This document shows positions 6,678-10,288 of a stretch of 10,288 nucleotides of DNA, one piece after another (positions within the stretch are counted from its first letter, which is position 1; every line of letters starts with the position of its first letter). A model generated the notes under the pieces. It was not told the DNA's origin. It worked only from the letters and a program-made list of their open reading frames with translations, and did no database searches. A program made the position numbers and the translations under genes. Where the stretch lies: positions 1-10,288 of the forward strand of contig CAZLJF010000057.1 in the NCBI GenBank assembly GCA_964559845.1. Direction: 5' to 3'. The DNA comes from WSZY01 sp964559845 (GTDB lineage: Bacteria > Pseudomonadota > Zetaproteobacteria > Mariprofundales > Mariprofundaceae).

Positions 6678-6686
6678 TGATAATCA
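6678..6686. repeat. Palindromic 9-mer TGATAATCA, copy 2
   Basis: Second exact copy of the 9-mer at 6487-6495. It overlaps the extended -10-like sequence TGTGATAAT just upstream of gltB. The repeat here may simply reflect promoter sequence rather than a binding site. Confidence 0.3.
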
Positions 6687-6706
6687 AAGAGTTTTGAGGT
6701 ATTAAT

Positions 6707-10288
<3,582 letters not shown>

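Larger units (their letters stand above)
6335..6706. other. Intergenic region between ybeD and gltB
   Basis: This 372-base non-coding gap holds the elements listed separately: a sigma70-like promoter with an overlapping inverted repeat, a duplicated 9-mer and a possible second start site next to gltB. It also has a weak TTTTGGG/CCCAAAA hairpin at 6357-6380 without a U-tract on either strand, and a TCATAC/GTATGA inverted pair (6437-6442 and 6460-6465) spaced by 17 bases. A poorer promoter-like pair lies at TTCTCA (6504-6509) and CATAAT (6528-6533), 18 bases apart. Two short ORFs exist (25 codons + strand from 6392; 25 codons - strand from 6514), without persuasive support. I see no convincing rho-independent terminator for the upstream operon and no recognisable riboswitch or sRNA. 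Confidence 0.6.

Overview
This window reads as an ordinary housekeeping stretch of a bacterial chromosome. It is densely coding and moderately GC-rich by eye, with almost all genes on the + strand. The gene content (ScpAB, a YbeD-type DUF493 protein, an RluB-type pseudouridine synthase and a bacterial GltB with a propeptide) suggests a Gram-negative proteobacterium. The elongator tRNA-Met looks like the alphaproteobacterial type, and TrpRS resembles the Thermotoga-type enzyme rather than the E. coli type. A Zetaproteobacteria-like organism would fit, but that is a guess from memory of gene style, not a computed result.

Layout. Bases 1-51 hold the 5' part of a CAT-anticodon tRNA on the - strand. 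A very good sigma70-type promoter lies just upstream of it and fires away from the rest of the window. From 205 to 6334 there is a tight + strand run: trpS, scpA, scpB, an rluB-type gene, an endonuclease III-family glycosylase gene, uvrC and a ybeD/DUF493 gene. Gaps are at most about 41 bp, and several junctions overlap (ATGA, TGATG, one 32-nt overlap). This looks like one transcription unit mixing translation (trpS, rluB), chromosome organisation (scpA, scpB) and DNA repair (glycosylase, uvrC). Bases 6335-6706 form the only sizeable non-coding gap. It holds candidate promoters, a clean inverted repeat and a repeated 9-mer, and probably serves the next gene. From 6707 to the right edge runs gltB, the large subunit of glutamate synthase, cut off after 1194 codons.

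How the genes relate. UvrC (nucleotide excision) and the HhH-GPD glycosylase (base excision) are two repair routes in one operon with the ScpA/ScpB partners of SMC. TrpRS, the glycosylase, UvrC and GltB all carry cysteine patterns matching known Fe-S sites, so four of the eight proteins here are probable iron-sulfur proteins. I found no mobile element, CRISPR array, phage gene or attachment site, and no convincing undescribed system. The points most worth checking are the TrpRS cluster motif, the lysine-lacking glycosylase, the forced scpB/rluB overlap and the gltB upstream region.
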